The notes under the pieces were generated by a model, which saw only the letters and a list, made by a program, of their open reading frames with translations, did no database searches and had not been told where the DNA came from. From Helicobacteraceae bacterium (GTDB taxonomy: Bacteria; Campylobacterota; Campylobacteria; Campylobacterales; Sulfurimonadaceae), in the NCBI GenBank assembly GCA_024635885.1, contig JAGXIA010000029.1, positions 1 to 7,665 on the forward strand: DNA of 7,665 nt, given 5' to 3'. A program made the position numbers and the translations under genes. Of the stretch, positions 6,987 through 7,665 are shown one piece after another. Every line of letters starts with the position of its first letter. The first letter of the stretch is position 1.

Positions 6987-6992
6987 TATAAT
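6987..6992 (+). promoter_or_regulatory. -10 box for the cheX-fliN unit
   Basis: A perfect TATAAT sits 26 bases before the ATG at 7019, predicting a start near 6999 and a leader of about 20 bases. TTGATA at 6971-6976 is too close (10-base spacer) to act as the -35. I see neither the GG-N10-GC pattern of sigma-54 nor a sigma-28 motif, so expression looks housekeeping-type rather than class II/III flagellar. Confidence 0.55.
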
Positions 6993-7004
6993 GAAAAATA
7001 TATT

Positions 7005-7010
7005 AAAGGG
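7005..7010 (+). promoter_or_regulatory. Ribosome-binding site that sets the cheX-like start at ATG 7019
   Basis: AAAGGG at 7005-7010 lies eight bases before ATG 7019. The in-frame GTG at 7010 overlaps this site and so could not use it. The ATG is therefore chosen, giving 141 rather than 144 residues. Confidence 0.7.
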
Positions 7011-7018
7011 TGATAACA

Positions 7019-7444
7019 ATGCTAAGTACCATAGTAAAAGCTTCCGAAAATTTCTGTATTCATCAGATTCGTCTTGAGTGTACTGTAAATACAAAAATCT
7101 CCAAAAAGAGAACACTTATTGCTTATATAGACATAGATGCTCAGGTAGGTCGAAAATATAGAGTTTATATTGCAGCGCAAGCGAGTTTCATACAAAGAGT
7201 TTCAAAACTTTTTTTAGAAGAAGATGAAAGTGATGAGGAAACTTTAATAGATATGGCATTAGAAACAACAAATCTTATTGTGGGCAGTGCCAAAGTTATC
7301 GCTGAAGAAGAAAATATAAACCCTTATACTATAAGCACTCCACACTTTATTAAAATAGATACGTTTGATTTTGAATATGACGACGCAAAAGTAATAAATG
7401 TTGAAAATGATGAAATGATTATTGCCATCAAGGAACTAAGTTGA
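7019..7444 (+). CDS. CheX-like chemotaxis phosphatase (CheC/CheX/FliY family)
   Basis: This 141-residue cytoplasmic protein has the CheX domain layout. An N-terminal beta region (about 15-52) is followed by a long helix MALETTNLIVGSAKVIAEE (79-97) and a final set of strands (about 104-138). The helix contains the catalytic ExxN motif (E82, N85) followed by G89 and K92, the pattern by which CheX/CheC proteins remove phosphate from CheY-P. Only one such helix is present, as in CheX and unlike two-site CheC or FliY. The stop codon overlaps the start of fliN by four bases (TTGA, 7441-7444), tying it to the flagellar switch. The likely role is tuning the CheY-P signal at or near the motor. The ExxN motif is seen directly; phosphatase activity and partner are inferred from family and neighbour. 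A strongly acidic stretch (67-74) is a local peculiarity. Confidence 0.8.
   Translation: MLSTIVKASENFCIHQIRLECTVNTKISKKRTLIAYIDIDAQVGRKYRVYIAAQASFIQRVSKLFLEEDESDEETLIDMALETTNLIVGSAKVIAEEENINPYTISTPHFIKIDTFDFEYDDAKVINVENDEMIIAIKELS
7430..7434 (+). promoter_or_regulatory. Ribosome-binding site supporting the TTG start of fliN
   Basis: AAGGA at 7430-7434, inside the end of the cheX-like gene, is six bases from TTG 7441. The next in-frame ATG (7492) has no purine-rich site before it, so the TTG start with translational coupling is preferred. Confidence 0.65.
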
Positions 7445-7665
7445 ATAAAAAAAATAAAACTCATTATGGTCATATAGAACCTCCCTATGATATGAATAAA
7501 GAGTTGTCATGGATGAACTATTCTGGTCTTTTAGATATGGAAGTAGAATTCATTGCTGATCTAGGTGAAACAGAACTGAGTGTTGCTGAGATACTAAAGT
7601 TAGAAAAAGGTTCTATAATTGATCTTAAGAAACCTGCTGGTGAGAGTGTTGAATCATATGTAAAT
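7441..7665 (+). CDS. fliN: Flagellar motor switch protein FliN (3' end outside window)
   Basis: Seventy-five residues are present and the frame is open to the right edge; FliN proteins are usually about 100-140 residues, so the end is missing. A short polar N-terminal tail (1-25) leads into the SpoA (surface presentation of antigens) domain. Family landmarks are LLDMEVEFIADLG (30-42), ELSVAEILKLEKGSIIDL (45-62) and KPAGESVESYVN (64-75). They match the core of E. coli FliN, including the GSVV.L and AGEP.D region. FliN forms the lower C-ring of the flagellar motor, binds CheY-P with FliM and docks export components. The start is TTG 7441, overlapping the upstream TGA stop; ATG 7492 would remove 17 residues but keep the whole domain. 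Homologous SpoA domains also occur in type III secretion and FliY, but the short tail and the neighbour favour FliN. Confidence 0.9.
   Translation, partial: MNKKNKTHYGHIEPPYDMNKELSWMNYSGLLDMEVEFIADLGETELSVAEILKLEKGSIIDLKKPAGESVESYVN

Noticed and set aside
7010..7018. GTG 7010 as the start of the CheX-like protein
   Set aside because: The GTG overlaps the AAAGGG ribosome-binding site, which is correctly spaced for ATG 7019.
1..7665. Genomic island, prophage, defence system or CRISPR array
   Set aside because: No integrase, transposase, terminal repeats, tRNA, spaced repeats or defence-type domains are visible, and composition looks even across the window. The ADP-ribosylglycohydrolase-like gene is not next to an ADP-ribosyltransferase toxin here.

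Overview
The window is AT-rich and reads as chromosomal DNA of a Campylobacterota bacterium, probably a Sulfurimonas/Sulfurovum/Arcobacter-like organism. The evidence is the MdaB-type quinone reductase, the CheX-like protein next to FliN, the low G+C and promoters with good -10 boxes but poor -35 boxes. The genus is an inference from these traits and no database was searched. There is no sign of a mobile element, CRISPR array, tRNA or rRNA, and no gene-free stretch exceeds about 135 bases.

Left part (1-3281): a minus-strand run holds, in transcription order, an iron-type alcohol/aldehyde dehydrogenase of the YqhD/BDH branch (2776-1631), mdaB (1619-1029) and an ADP-ribosylglycohydrolase-fold protein (972 to beyond the left edge). 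A HxlR-family regulator (2907-3281) is transcribed divergently. The 130-base gap between the divergent genes has a TATAAT box for the minus operon, an extended -10 for the regulator and an inverted repeat TACTT-N5-AAGTA that is a good operator candidate. The regulator has one N-terminal and one C-terminal cysteine, the layout of redox-sensing HxlR proteins such as YodB. The likely reading is an electrophile/quinone/aldehyde stress locus: the regulator senses thiol-reactive compounds and controls an aldehyde reductase and a quinone reductase. The ADP-ribosylglycohydrolase-like gene is the least understood member, and its metal-binding motifs are altered.

Middle part (3281-6881): a bidirectional hairpin terminator separates the regulator from a convergent two-gene minus-strand unit. 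That unit is a TSUP/TauE-SafE membrane transporter (6881-6150) followed after 8 bases by a complete uvrA (6141-3310). The uvrA ribosome-binding site overlaps the transporter's stop codon.

Right part (6882-7665): divergent from the transporter, a TATAAT promoter drives a CheX-like chemotaxis phosphatase (7019-7444). It overlaps by four bases (TTGA) with the start of fliN, which runs off the right edge. Together they look like a split version of the FliY arrangement, a CheY-P phosphatase coupled to a motor-switch SpoA domain.
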